Source: Bacteroidales bacterium
GTDB taxonomy: Bacteria; Bacteroidota; Bacteroidia; Bacteroidales; UBA932
Direction: 5' to 3'
Length of the DNA stretch: 64,000 bases
Assembly: GCA_017544265.1 (NCBI GenBank)
Contig: JAFYEM010000033.1
Coordinates: 39,277 to 103,276 of the forward strand
The notes below the pieces were generated by a model that had not been told where the DNA came from, searched no databases, and saw nothing but the letters and a program-made list of their open reading frames with translations. The translations under genes were made by a program, and so were the position numbers. This document shows positions 41,018-48,687 of the stretch, piece after piece (the first letter of the stretch is position 1; each line of letters begins with the position of its first letter).

Positions 41018-43258
41018 TTATTCGTATTTGAGGGTTATGTTATCGAGGTAAAGAATATTACCGGCGTGGATATTGTGGCTTCCGCTGAGGGTATTGACCG
41101 ATTTCTTGGTCTTTTCCTCACTTCCGTCAGAAGACGATTTGAAGTCTATCTTTATCTTGGCAGCCTTCTTATCAGTAACTGTATAGTTGATAGGAATGCT
41201 GACTTCAGTCCAGTTGGACACGGAAGAGGTCTGGTTGTTCTTGGACCCCGAGCCAATCACATTATTCTGAGCATCGAGTATCTCCACGGAAACGACATAC
41301 GGTTTGCTTGAAGATACGGTGAACTTATGGAAGAAGTTGAGTTTCGAAGGACGGCTCGAGAAAGCGTGTCCTTCGGAGGACTTGGCCCAGTTGGCGCCCT
41401 GGCCGTTGTTGGCGGTGCCAAGATAAATCTCGCCGTAGTGCACATTGCTGCCGTAGGCGACCTCTGAAGCCGCCGTACCGGTAACGATGGTAGTGAGCAT
41501 TACGCTGTAAGAACCGGCATAGGGGTTGCTGTTTGTCAGGGCGACTGTGGGATAAGTCTTGTAATCCTGGTATGCTGCTGCAACCTGGCCTTCGTAAATT
41601 CCGGCAAGGCCGTTGTTGGCCCACCACTGGTCGCTGCCGCTGTAAAGCTGCCACCACTTGACATTGAAATCGGATATAATCGCGACTGCAGTGACAGCAG
41701 TGTTCTCAGTATACTGCTCGAAGCCGTTGTTTCCGACCTGCTGGGCAGTTTCGGTAGTGAAAGTCTGCGCCGTGGAAACATTGTTCGGGTCATCATTGAA
41801 AATAGTACGGACCTGATATGCGGTTCCGGCGGTAAGCCCGGTCGCGTCGGCGAAATTGACTGTGGCACCTGACTTTGAGGTCGAATTGAAAGTAGTCCAG
41901 TTGCTGCCGTCCTTGCTGACCTGGAGTTTCAGGTTCGCGGAAGGATCAAGAGAAGTGACATCATTGACAGTAGCCTTCGGAGCGACGAACTTCCATCCCC
42001 AGATATTGTAGTCGAGAATGGAGATTGTAGTCTGGGCAGGGATACCCTTTATATTAATAGTGGCACTTTCAACCTTGTCCTTGTTGTCCGTCACGGTGAC
42101 CTTGAAAGAGGCCACGACGGGGTTGGACGGATTGTAAGCAGCATTGAGGCTGAGGAAATTGGCAGTACCGGTGACATCCACCAGGCCATATTTCTCACCG
42201 TCAATTGCGACAAAGGTGATTCCCTTCGCGGCGAGTGCGGCGACATCGGAGTCGGAAGCCCCGACAAGCTCCACTGAGGCAGGGGCTCCGAGGGCTGCAG
42301 AAGTAGTTTCGAGAACTACGCTCTTGTAACCTGCAGCAGCATTGAAGGTCAGGCCAAGATAGGAAGGATTGTGACCGGGACCTATGGGAAGCTCATATTC
42401 GTATTCGTCGATGTCTGTCTGACCGTTGATATTGAACACGGGCGGATCGGTAGGGAGTTTGGACTCGTCAATTTCGATAACCTGCTCGATAGTTTCCACG
42501 TCGCGGTCCACAAGGATGTTCACGCCGAGGGTACCCTCACGGACTCCGGCTTCCACGCGGAATGTGACGAAATCATTGGGCTGATACTCAGCTTCCGCGG
42601 ATTTGTAGTAAACCCACTTCGCTTCGCCGCCCTGGGCGCCGTTGCCGCCCTGATAGGCATATACCTCAAGATAGAGGTTTCCGGCTGGAATGTAACCGGC
42701 GCGGGTCTCGGATTTGAGGAACTTGACCTGTTTGCTGGTGTAACGGCTGTGCCGGACGACTGCATAGTAGTCCGAATAGCCGGAGGAGAGGTTGTCGCCA
42801 AATTCGACGAAGAGTTTCACATTGGCGAGTTTTGCCACTGCGCTCACCTGATCCGGCTGATTGCCGTTCTCCACGAAGCCGTGGACGGTGAACTCTTTCT
42901 TGGCAAGATAATAGGCTTTGCCGAAACCAGCTCCCAGGGTGTCCCCATGATGGGCCTGGAGGGTAAAGTTTCCAGCATTGAGTTTGATCGTCTCGTCTTT
43001 GGCCTCATCATAGGTCTTGCAGTAGAGACGAATCCCCCTTGAATTGAAGATTTCAACCCAGAAATCATCAATTGACGGCAGTTGTTCAGCATCCGGGGCT
43101 TTTACCGAGATGGTCTCGTCCTGAGCGAGGGAAAGGCGGATGGCACCTTCGGCACCCTCCTGGAACATTTTCTGCTCAGTATCGGAAACCGTCTTGGCGC
43201 AGCCCGCCACGGTGAGTACCGCAGCCAGAAGAACCGCCCAAATACTAGGTTTTCTCAT
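41018..43258 (-). CDS. DUF4493 + FN3-like + PCMD-like surface lipoprotein
   Basis: 746 residues, lipobox TVAGC (C20). DUF4493 core: IKLNAGNFTLQAHHGDTLGA, GKAYYLAKKEFTVHGFV and KLANVKLFVEFGD. The middle has two Ig-like parts and an FN3-like module (KLQVSKDGSNWTTFNSTSKS to AQTFTTETAQQ). The C-terminal 240 residues are a divergent PCMD-like domain: GNNGFEQY near its start, HYGEIYLG, AFSSRPSKLNFFHKF and the terminal ILYLDNITLKYE. First gene of the operon, 50 bases behind the promoter. Confidence 0.72.
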   Translation of the reverse strand: MRKPSIWAVLLAAVLTVAGCAKTVSDTEQKMFQEGAEGAIRLSLAQDETISVKAPDAEQLPSIDDFWVEIFNSRGIRLYCKTYDEAKDETIKLNAGNFTLQAHHGDTLGAGFGKAYYLAKKEFTVHGFVENGNQPDQVSAVAKLANVKLFVEFGDNLSSGYSDYYAVVRHSRYTSKQVKFLKSETRAGYIPAGNLYLEVYAYQGGNGAQGGEAKWVYYKSAEAEYQPNDFVTFRVEAGVREGTLGVNILVDRDVETIEQVIEIDESKLPTDPPVFNINGQTDIDEYEYELPIGPGHNPSYLGLTFNAAAGYKSVVLETTSAALGAPASVELVGASDSDVAALAAKGITFVAIDGEKYGLVDVTGTANFLSLNAAYNPSNPVVASFKVTVTDNKDKVESATINIKGIPAQTTISILDYNIWGWKFVAPKATVNDVTSLDPSANLKLQVSKDGSNWTTFNSTSKSGATVNFADATGLTAGTAYQVRTIFNDDPNNVSTAQTFTTETAQQVGNNGFEQYTENTAVTAVAIISDFNVKWWQLYSGSDQWWANNGLAGIYEGQVAAAYQDYKTYPTVALTNSNPYAGSYSVMLTTIVTGTAASEVAYGSNVHYGEIYLGTANNGQGANWAKSSEGHAFSSRPSKLNFFHKFTVSSSKPYVVSVEILDAQNNVIGSGSKNNQTSSVSNWTEVSIPINYTVTDKKAAKIKIDFKSSSDGSEEKTKKSVNTLSGSHNIHAGNILYLDNITLKYE

Positions 43259-43293
43259 ACACTATAAGTTAAACAATAAAACATTCAAAAAAT

Positions 43294-43322
43294 ACGCGCC
43301 CAAAATTGAGCGCGCAAATATA
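43294..43322 (-). promoter_or_regulatory. Promoter and GC hairpin of the DUF4493/PCMD operon
   Basis: Perfect -7 box TATATTTG at 43315-43322 (minus strand), followed within the first transcribed bases by an inverted repeat CGCGC...GCGCG (43294-43315). TTTTTG lies about 16 bases upstream of the box. The early hairpin could stabilise the mRNA 5' end. Confidence 0.65.
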
Positions 43323-43424
43323 AATTAAATAAAACAAGCAAAAATTATTTCGCCACACACCCCACGAGTTCACCACATTTCACCCCAAATAAGCGAAAAT
43401 AATTTTGGATTCTTGCATAAAACC

Positions 43425-43733
43425 CTAAAAAACCTCGAATAAATTGAGGAATCCGGTGATAAGAAATACGGAGCGGATATTGTCATTCATATTGCGGATT
43501 ACAACTTTTCCTCCGGCTGCAGAAGCGGCTTTGCGAAGAGTCAGGAATATCCTGAGTCCCGAACTGGAGATATAATCCAGCTTTGTGCAGTCAAGAATGA
43601 CGGTCCTTGAAGCCTCCTTAGCGGAAATCTCCTCTTCCAGTTGCTTGGAGACCTCCAGCGAAGACGGAGTATCCAGGCGGCCTTCAAACCATACTATGGT
43701 TTCCAAACCTTGATTTTCGACAGTTACTTTCAT
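43425..43733 (-). CDS. STAS-domain anti-sigma factor antagonist
   Basis: 102 residues, a single STAS domain (SpoIIAA/RsbV type): beta strand VWFEGRLDTPSS, then VILDCTKLDYISSSGLRIFL. The phosphorylatable serine aligns with S57 in ISSSGL. In partner switching an RsbW-like kinase phosphorylates it and a SpoIIE-like phosphatase restores it; the unmodified form sequesters the kinase. It is the last gene of the 43425-48405 operon, 8 bases after the fused phosphatase-kinase, which is its obvious partner. Confidence 0.92.
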   Translation of the reverse strand: MKVTVENQGLETIVWFEGRLDTPSSLEVSKQLEEEISAKEASRTVILDCTKLDYISSSGLRIFLTLRKAASAAGGKVVIRNMNDNIRSVFLITGFLNLFEVF

Positions 43734-43741
43734 GGTATATT

Positions 43742-45940
43742 CTATATTTTCTTTGACATCGAAAGTATGTTTTTGCCGTCGGCACGTTCATAGGACAGAG
43801 TGTCCATTATGGTGCGGACAAGATAAATCCCAAGTCCCCCTATCGGACGCTGCTCGGCAGGGAGCGAAACGTCGGCAAGCGGCGCGACGGTCGGATCGAA
43901 CGGAACACCTGAGTCTGTTATTATAAACTCTATCGAGTTCCGGCGAAGTATGGCTTCGATGTCCACCAGACCGTCGGAGCCTTCCGGATAGGCATACATG
44001 ATAACATTTGTAACAGCTTCTTCCAGGGCCAGGTTAAGCGCCATCGCAAGTGACTGCTCGATTCTGGTCTCGTCTGCAATCTGTTCTATGAAATCAGCCA
44101 GCTGTGGAATCTGCTGAATGTCATTATGGAGTATCAGGTGCCTTTCAGTCCATTCAGGGAGTGCGGCATTCATATATTTAATGGCAAGCATGGTAAGGTC
44201 GTCACTCTGGGGAGCATCTCCGACAAAGGCGGACACTGATTTTTCCATATTATGGATAATCTCTTCAGCGCCGCTTCCGGGGACTATTTCAGAAACTATC
44301 CTCTCTTCCGAGAACAGTTCCTTGGCATTGTTCTCTGCTTCGGACAGTCCGTCAGTGTAAAGGAAGAGCAGTTCACCGCAGGAAAGGTCTGTCTCCTGCT
44401 CAGTAAAACTCGCATCAGGCACAACTCCCAGAGGCAGGTTCGGAACTACTGGCAGAGCCTTGACGGAGTCACGGGAAACCACAAAAGGAGCGTTGTGTCC
44501 TGCGTTGCAGTAGCGGAGGTGACCCGTAAAAAGGTTCAGCACCCCGCAGAACAAAGTGACGAACATATTGTTGTCATTCGAGGACGCCATTGATGCATTC
44601 ATGGCCGAAACGACTCTCTGGGGGCTCTTTTCGTGTGCCGAAACAGTGCGGAACTGGCTTCTTGTCACCGCCATCACGAGCGAAGCGGGAATTCCTTTTC
44701 CGGATACGTCGCCTATTACGAAGTAAAGCTTGTTATCCCTTACATAATAATCATAAAGGTCGCCGCCTACCTCCTTGGCCGGCACCATGCTCGCATAGAC
44801 ATCTATCTCTTTCCGGTCAGGGAACGGCGGGAAGACCTTCGGAATCATGGACATCTGGATGTCGCTGGCGATTTTAAGTTCACTCAGCATCTTTTCCCTG
44901 CGGTCGTTGAGTTCCTGGTACTCCCTCTGTTTCTTGGCAGTAGCGCGAAGAATCAGCACTATCATAGCGAGACCGACAAGTTGAAGCAGCATGACCATCA
45001 GTCCAAGCCTCTTGACGCTCATATAAATCTCATTGTCAGGAATGACTATGGACATAATCCAGCCGGTACGATCGATACGGTCGAAAAAGACATGGTTGGA
45101 AGCGCCCTTGTATTTCACCTCGACATTTCCATTTTCCTCGGTGAGCATATTGTGGTTGACTTCCATGAACGCCGCCGAATCTCCAAGAGATACAGCTGCC
45201 TCGCCTATTGTCTGGCGCATTTCAAGAGATTCCGCCGGCGGGCAGACCATTATCCTGCCGGTACGGCTTATGACCATGCCGAATGCACTCGGATAAATAT
45301 GGATGTCGTTGATCATCCCGGTCAGCCAGTCCAGGGAAATATCAGCAGTCAGCACTGCGGCTATCTGTCCGGAGTAATCCCGTATCGGCAGAGAATATGT
45401 GGTCATCAGCATATTTCCGCCTCCTTCGTCCACATAAGGCTCTGACCAGTACCCCTCCCCTGTCTCCACGGGACGAGTGAACCACTCCTGTGACGGATAA
45501 TCGTACTGCTCAGTAGCAAGCGAGAGCAATTGAGTCTGCTGTTCACCCGGATTTCTGAGACTGTAGGGTGCGAACAGCGGGCGCGTCGGATCATAACCCG
45601 GCACAAGCGCGACAGTGGATCCCACCACTGCAGGATTGCACTCCACGACACGCCTTGTAACGGATGGAAGGCTGTCCGGGAAATTGAGGCACCACTGGGT
45701 AATCCACTCGCTGTTGCGCACGGCGGCTTCCGCTTCGCTGATGACATTGATGATTTCCAGCTCAGCGGCCTTCAGCTCGCTTTCAGCTCTCTGGGAAGCC
45801 TCGTTGCGTATGCCGTCGCGGCTGAAAAAATACTGCACCAGTGCCGTCACTTCAAGTGTGACGGCCGCAATGATAATCAGCATAAAGCCGCCAAGCACTG
45901 TCTGCCTGCGCAGTTTTGCAGATTTGTCCTTGACAATCAT
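43742..45940 (-). CDS. Membrane sensor with SpoIIE phosphatase fused to RsbW-like kinase
   Basis: 732 residues. Membrane helix 1 (about 15-38), a periplasmic double-Cache-like sensor (about 40-300, with GYWSEPYVDEGGGNMLMTTY and AFGMVISRTGRIMV), membrane helix 2 (about 306-332), a coiled coil (ELNDRREKMLSELKIASDIQ), a SpoIIE/PP2C phosphatase (KEVGGDLYDYY, FVIGDVSGKGIPA, QSDDLTML) and a GHKL ATPase domain at the C-terminus (NLALEEAVTNVIMYAYP with Glu and Asn of the N box, ITDSGVPFDP and GGLGIYLV). Phosphatase and opposing kinase are thus on one chain, with the STAS target next door. The sensor ligand is unknown. Confidence 0.92.
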   Translation of the reverse strand: MIVKDKSAKLRRQTVLGGFMLIIIAAVTLEVTALVQYFFSRDGIRNEASQRAESELKAAELEIINVISEAEAAVRNSEWITQWCLNFPDSLPSVTRRVVECNPAVVGSTVALVPGYDPTRPLFAPYSLRNPGEQQTQLLSLATEQYDYPSQEWFTRPVETGEGYWSEPYVDEGGGNMLMTTYSLPIRDYSGQIAAVLTADISLDWLTGMINDIHIYPSAFGMVISRTGRIMVCPPAESLEMRQTIGEAAVSLGDSAAFMEVNHNMLTEENGNVEVKYKGASNHVFFDRIDRTGWIMSIVIPDNEIYMSVKRLGLMVMLLQLVGLAMIVLILRATAKKQREYQELNDRREKMLSELKIASDIQMSMIPKVFPPFPDRKEIDVYASMVPAKEVGGDLYDYYVRDNKLYFVIGDVSGKGIPASLVMAVTRSQFRTVSAHEKSPQRVVSAMNASMASSNDNNMFVTLFCGVLNLFTGHLRYCNAGHNAPFVVSRDSVKALPVVPNLPLGVVPDASFTEQETDLSCGELLFLYTDGLSEAENNAKELFSEERIVSEIVPGSGAEEIIHNMEKSVSAFVGDAPQSDDLTMLAIKYMNAALPEWTERHLILHNDIQQIPQLADFIEQIADETRIEQSLAMALNLALEEAVTNVIMYAYPEGSDGLVDIEAILRRNSIEFIITDSGVPFDPTVAPLADVSLPAEQRPIGGLGIYLVRTIMDTLSYERADGKNILSMSKKI

Positions 45941-46770
45941 TCCAATATAGATTTAAGGGCTGCCCTGAATTCGGGCATAGGACATTTTGTATCTCTTTCG
46001 ACAATCAGGGTCTTGAGTCCGGCAAAAGGCCTGATTTCCTCTTCAATATCACTCAGAGGCCTGTCCGCACCGAAATACGCCGGAGCGAAGGCCTCCCAGA
46101 ATTTAATTGACGTCGACTTGTGCATATGGAAAGTCGGCAGGATAAAATCTTCAGAACTGAGGCAGCATGTTAGATAGACCATGCCGAGATCAAAGAGCGG
46201 ATTACCGTAGCAGAAGTCGCCCAGGTCTATGAAATAGCGGCCCTCAGGAGAGAAAATGGCGTTGCTGAACTGAAGGTCGCCATGAATGGCCGTATCCGAA
46301 TCGGGAGTATCCGCGATAAAGCGGCCGAGCTTATCCTTTTCCTCAGCTGTAAAAAAGGGATTTTCTTTCAAAAGGCGGAAGTAACGGTCCTTGACATTCT
46401 CGAACTGGGAAGTATCCACCTTTGTCGAGTGCAGCTGAAGGCACATCTGAGCGAACTCGGAAGCATACTTTCCCACAAGTTCAGGATTATCTCCGGTAGC
46501 CCGGGAATAGGATTTTTTTCCTACTACACGGCGGAAACGGATACCGTAGCGGCCATCTTCAGTGACCACATACTCCCCCGGTTCCGGAGTCGGAATACCA
46601 GCCTCCCAGACTTTACGTGCAACAAGCATCTCGTCAAGAGGCTGCTGGATTTTACCCGGGAAATACAGTTTCAGCATCACTGTAGGGTCGGAGCGGTGGT
46701 CGTAACTCTCGCCGTTCGCACCTTCTCCGGAGTGGATGTAATCATCCAGACTGATAGGAATCGGTTTCAT
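45937..46770 (-). CDS. Aminoglycoside-phosphotransferase-fold kinase
   Basis: 277 residues. ATP-site lysine K34 in VMLKLYF; catalytic loop IHGDLQFSN with H163, D165 and N170; Mg-binding IDLGDF with D182 and D185. This is the APH/choline-kinase fold and resembles the TIGR02172-type paralogues known from Fibrobacter and Bacteroides. Substrate unknown, and resistance is unlikely in this setting. It lies between the alarmone hydrolase (4-base overlap) and the SpoIIE protein (4-base overlap), so it belongs to the same signalling operon. Confidence 0.8.
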   Translation of the reverse strand: MKPIPISLDDYIHSGEGANGESYDHRSDPTVMLKLYFPGKIQQPLDEMLVARKVWEAGIPTPEPGEYVVTEDGRYGIRFRRVVGKKSYSRATGDNPELVGKYASEFAQMCLQLHSTKVDTSQFENVKDRYFRLLKENPFFTAEEKDKLGRFIADTPDSDTAIHGDLQFSNAIFSPEGRYFIDLGDFCYGNPLFDLGMVYLTCCLSSEDFILPTFHMHKSTSIKFWEAFAPAYFGADRPLSDIEEEIRPFAGLKTLIVERDTKCPMPEFRAALKSILE

Positions 46771-47339
46771 TTAAAGACTTTGTTGACAAGATATTCAAAT
46801 TCCCTGAAAGCATCAGTGTCGTCCAGGCTGCGGAAGGCCTCCGCAAGCGAGCGGTAGCGCCACTCATGCTCCGAACGCCTTTTCTCATGGAAGAGGTTCC
46901 AGAGCGCATCACCAAGTTTTTCGTAATCGCGTGCAATGGCCCTCATATTGGAGAGTTTGTCTCCGATAGCCACTATTTTTTCATCCCGGGACGCCCTTGC
47001 GAGCCGGTCTATGCCTTCCTGCTTGCGCCGCTTCCAGCTCTCACCTTCGCTCTCGCCGGCATTAAGGGAGTCACTCTCCGAAGCGACCAGGGAAGCAATT
47101 CTGTCACCGAATTCATCGCGCAGAGTGTCTATTGTAATCCCGCAGTCTTCCACCACGTCGTGAAGCGCGGCGGCTGCGAGAAGTTCCTGGTCCGGAGTAA
47201 TGGACGCGACTATTTCCATCGCCTCCATGGGATGGACGATATAAGGAAAGCCCTTTCCGCGCCGCTCCGTGCCGCTGTGGGCGCGAACCGCGAAGACAAT
47301 TGCGCGGTCCAGAAGGCTTGTGTCAAGATTGGCGTTCAT
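46767..47339 (-). CDS. HD-domain (p)ppGpp hydrolase, small alarmone hydrolase type
   Basis: 190 residues forming only the SpoT/Mesh1-like hydrolase domain. Metal ligands in the right order: H36 (IVHPMEA), H60-D61 with E64-D65 (ALHDVVED) and a later Asp in AIGDKLSNMRAI. The N-terminal AHSGTERRGKGFPYI is the family start motif. It would remove the 3'-pyrophosphate of (p)ppGpp using Mn. One base separates it from the synthetase gene upstream, which suggests opposing activities from one mRNA. Other nucleotide substrates (such as ppApp or NADPH) are possible. Confidence 0.88.
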   Translation of the reverse strand: MNANLDTSLLDRAIVFAVRAHSGTERRGKGFPYIVHPMEAMEIVASITPDQELLAAAALHDVVEDCGITIDTLRDEFGDRIASLVASESDSLNAGESEGESWKRRKQEGIDRLARASRDEKIVAIGDKLSNMRAIARDYEKLGDALWNLFHEKRRSEHEWRYRSLAEAFRSLDDTDAFREFEYLVNKVFK

Positions 47340-47340
47340 A

Positions 47341-48405
47341 CTATTTCTTCTTATTCATAAAAGGTAAATCGGCAGCCTGTTCAACCAGGAAATCGGCCAT
47401 CATCTCATTGGCGGAAGACTCTCCGTTCAGAGCGTCGAACATACGTTTGAGTCCGGCGCGTCCGCCGCCGTTTATGAGAATAAACACCGCGCAAAGATTC
47501 TGCGGGCCTATGGAAGAAGAGACGATATCAAGGTCCGTGAGCCCGATCTGGTAGCATGCCAGCTGGTATGCCGCATCCGCATAGTCCTTCTTGAAACGCT
47601 CCACATCCCCGAGTGTCTTCATTCCGATGGCCTTGAGTATCTTCAGGAAACCCATCAGGGACACCTCCTGGATTTCGGCCTGGTTCACCGAAGCAATCTT
47701 TCTGTTAAGGTCGGAGAAAGGATTCATTTCCAGATAACTGCGGAAGGCATCTCCGTCCAGGGGCACCTCGTCCAGATTGCCGGACTTCACCAGCGAATGA
47801 ATCCTCCGGCGGTACTCGGTGAGTTCGGAGCGGATACGGCTGAACTGCTCGTCCGCAAGTTCCAGCATACCCGCCAGGCGGTTCATATTCCTAAGGTAAT
47901 AGGTCGGAATCTCGACCCCGCTCTTGTAGCCTGTGTCATGGTTCATATTGGCCCAGGCATGCTGCAGCAGGGTGCGCATCTGAATCTCGAAGCGGTATGG
48001 AAAATCCTTCCTGCGGCAAATATAATGAAGCGAAAGATAGCCGAAACTGTCTATCTCATGGGCCTTGCGCTTGTCCACGGAATTCTCCCAGTCTATATCG
48101 TAGAGCCTCTCGACCGCCGACGCGACCTTGTCCACATCGTCAATATAGAACGTTATGACTCTGAGTCCGATGATATCGGTGATATCCGAAAGGGAACTGT
48201 ACTTGCTCCCCTTGAGCTCAAGTTTGCCGGCGAGCGATGACTCCGTTTTGACCCTGCACTCAAGAGCCGCCACGAGCAGCCCCGACGAGGAGAATACCTC
48301 TGAGAGCTGCTGCTTGAAGGCTACAGCGTATTTCTCGAATTCATCTTTATGATCCCTGTACTCCTGAAGAATGGCCTCACAGTGCGGATCCAACTTTTTG
48401 CTCAT
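47341..48405 (-). CDS. RelA/SpoT-domain (p)ppGpp synthetase with C-terminal extension
   Basis: 354 residues. Residues about 45-175 form the RelA_SpoT nucleotidyltransferase domain: SDITDIIGLRVITFY (G-loop side with the metal-binding D77), DSFGYLSLHYI and FEIQMRTLLQHAWANMNHD with the catalytic Glu at 140. No HD domain, TGS or ACT domain. The extension from about 205 to 354 is helical, with no family I can name, and is longer than in RelP/RelQ-type synthetases; it may sense or bind a partner. First gene of the five-gene operon, with a TATATTTG box 22 bases before the ATG. Confidence 0.9.
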   Translation of the reverse strand: MSKKLDPHCEAILQEYRDHKDEFEKYAVAFKQQLSEVFSSSGLLVAALECRVKTESSLAGKLELKGSKYSSLSDITDIIGLRVITFYIDDVDKVASAVERLYDIDWENSVDKRKAHEIDSFGYLSLHYICRRKDFPYRFEIQMRTLLQHAWANMNHDTGYKSGVEIPTYYLRNMNRLAGMLELADEQFSRIRSELTEYRRRIHSLVKSGNLDEVPLDGDAFRSYLEMNPFSDLNRKIASVNQAEIQEVSLMGFLKILKAIGMKTLGDVERFKKDYADAAYQLACYQIGLTDLDIVSSSIGPQNLCAVFILINGGGRAGLKRMFDALNGESSANEMMADFLVEQAADLPFMNKKK

Positions 48406-48427
48406 GTCCGGTCATTTTACAATCATA

Positions 48428-48435
48428 CAAATATA
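48428..48435 (-). promoter_or_regulatory. -7 box TATATTTG of the alarmone / partner-switch operon
   Basis: Perfect TAnnTTTG on the minus strand, 22 bases before the synthetase ATG and 30 bases behind the tRNA-Cys terminator. The five genes downstream have no other evident promoter. Confidence 0.75.
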
Positions 48436-48463
48436 AAGGTAAAAAACGGAAAAAGCAATAGCA

Positions 48464-48490
48464 AGAAAAAAAGGCAGCCGAAGCCGCCTT
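48464..48490 (-). terminator. Intrinsic terminator of tRNA-Cys
   Basis: AAGGCGGC-TTCG-GCTGCCTT on the minus strand followed by a run of T: an 8-bp stem capped by the very stable TTCG tetraloop. It starts right after the encoded CCA of tRNA-Cys and isolates that gene from the downstream alarmone operon. Confidence 0.9.
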
Positions 48491-48491
48491 T

Positions 48492-48565
48492 TGGAGGTGC
48501 GAAGCGGAATCGAACCGCTGTAGCAGGTTTTGCAGACCTGTGCCTAACCGCTCGGCCATCGCACC
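48492..48565 (-). tRNA. tRNA-Cys (anticodon GCA), CCA encoded
   Basis: Complete cloverleaf on the minus strand: acceptor GGTGCGA/TCGCACC, anticodon stem CAGGT/ACCTG with loop CTGCAAA (anticodon GCA), T-arm GCGGTTCGATTCCGC. Discriminator U at 48495 as in all tRNA-Cys. CCA is encoded at 48494-48492, unlike the tRNA-Gln and tmRNA here. A TATATTTG box lies 9 bases upstream. Confidence 0.95.
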
Positions 48566-48574
48566 AAAGGATTG

Positions 48575-48582
48575 CAAATATA
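48575..48582 (-). promoter_or_regulatory. tRNA-Cys -7 box TATATTTG
   Basis: Perfect TAnnTTTG, 9 bases before the tRNA 5' end. With the tRNA and the TTCG-loop terminator it makes a self-contained stable-RNA unit. Confidence 0.75.
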
Positions 48583-48687
48583 ATTCGATTTTTCGAATCC
48601 GCAAAATTTTTCATAAAATATCATTTTATTCTTCATAATTCAGATTTTTTGGGGTATATTTACGAATTGGAACTAATAACATTCCGT

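Noticed and set aside
48349-48687. 113-residue extension of the alpha-2-macroglobulin
   Set aside because: It crosses the tRNA-Cys gene and its terminator on the other strand; a perfect lipoprotein signal starts at 48688.
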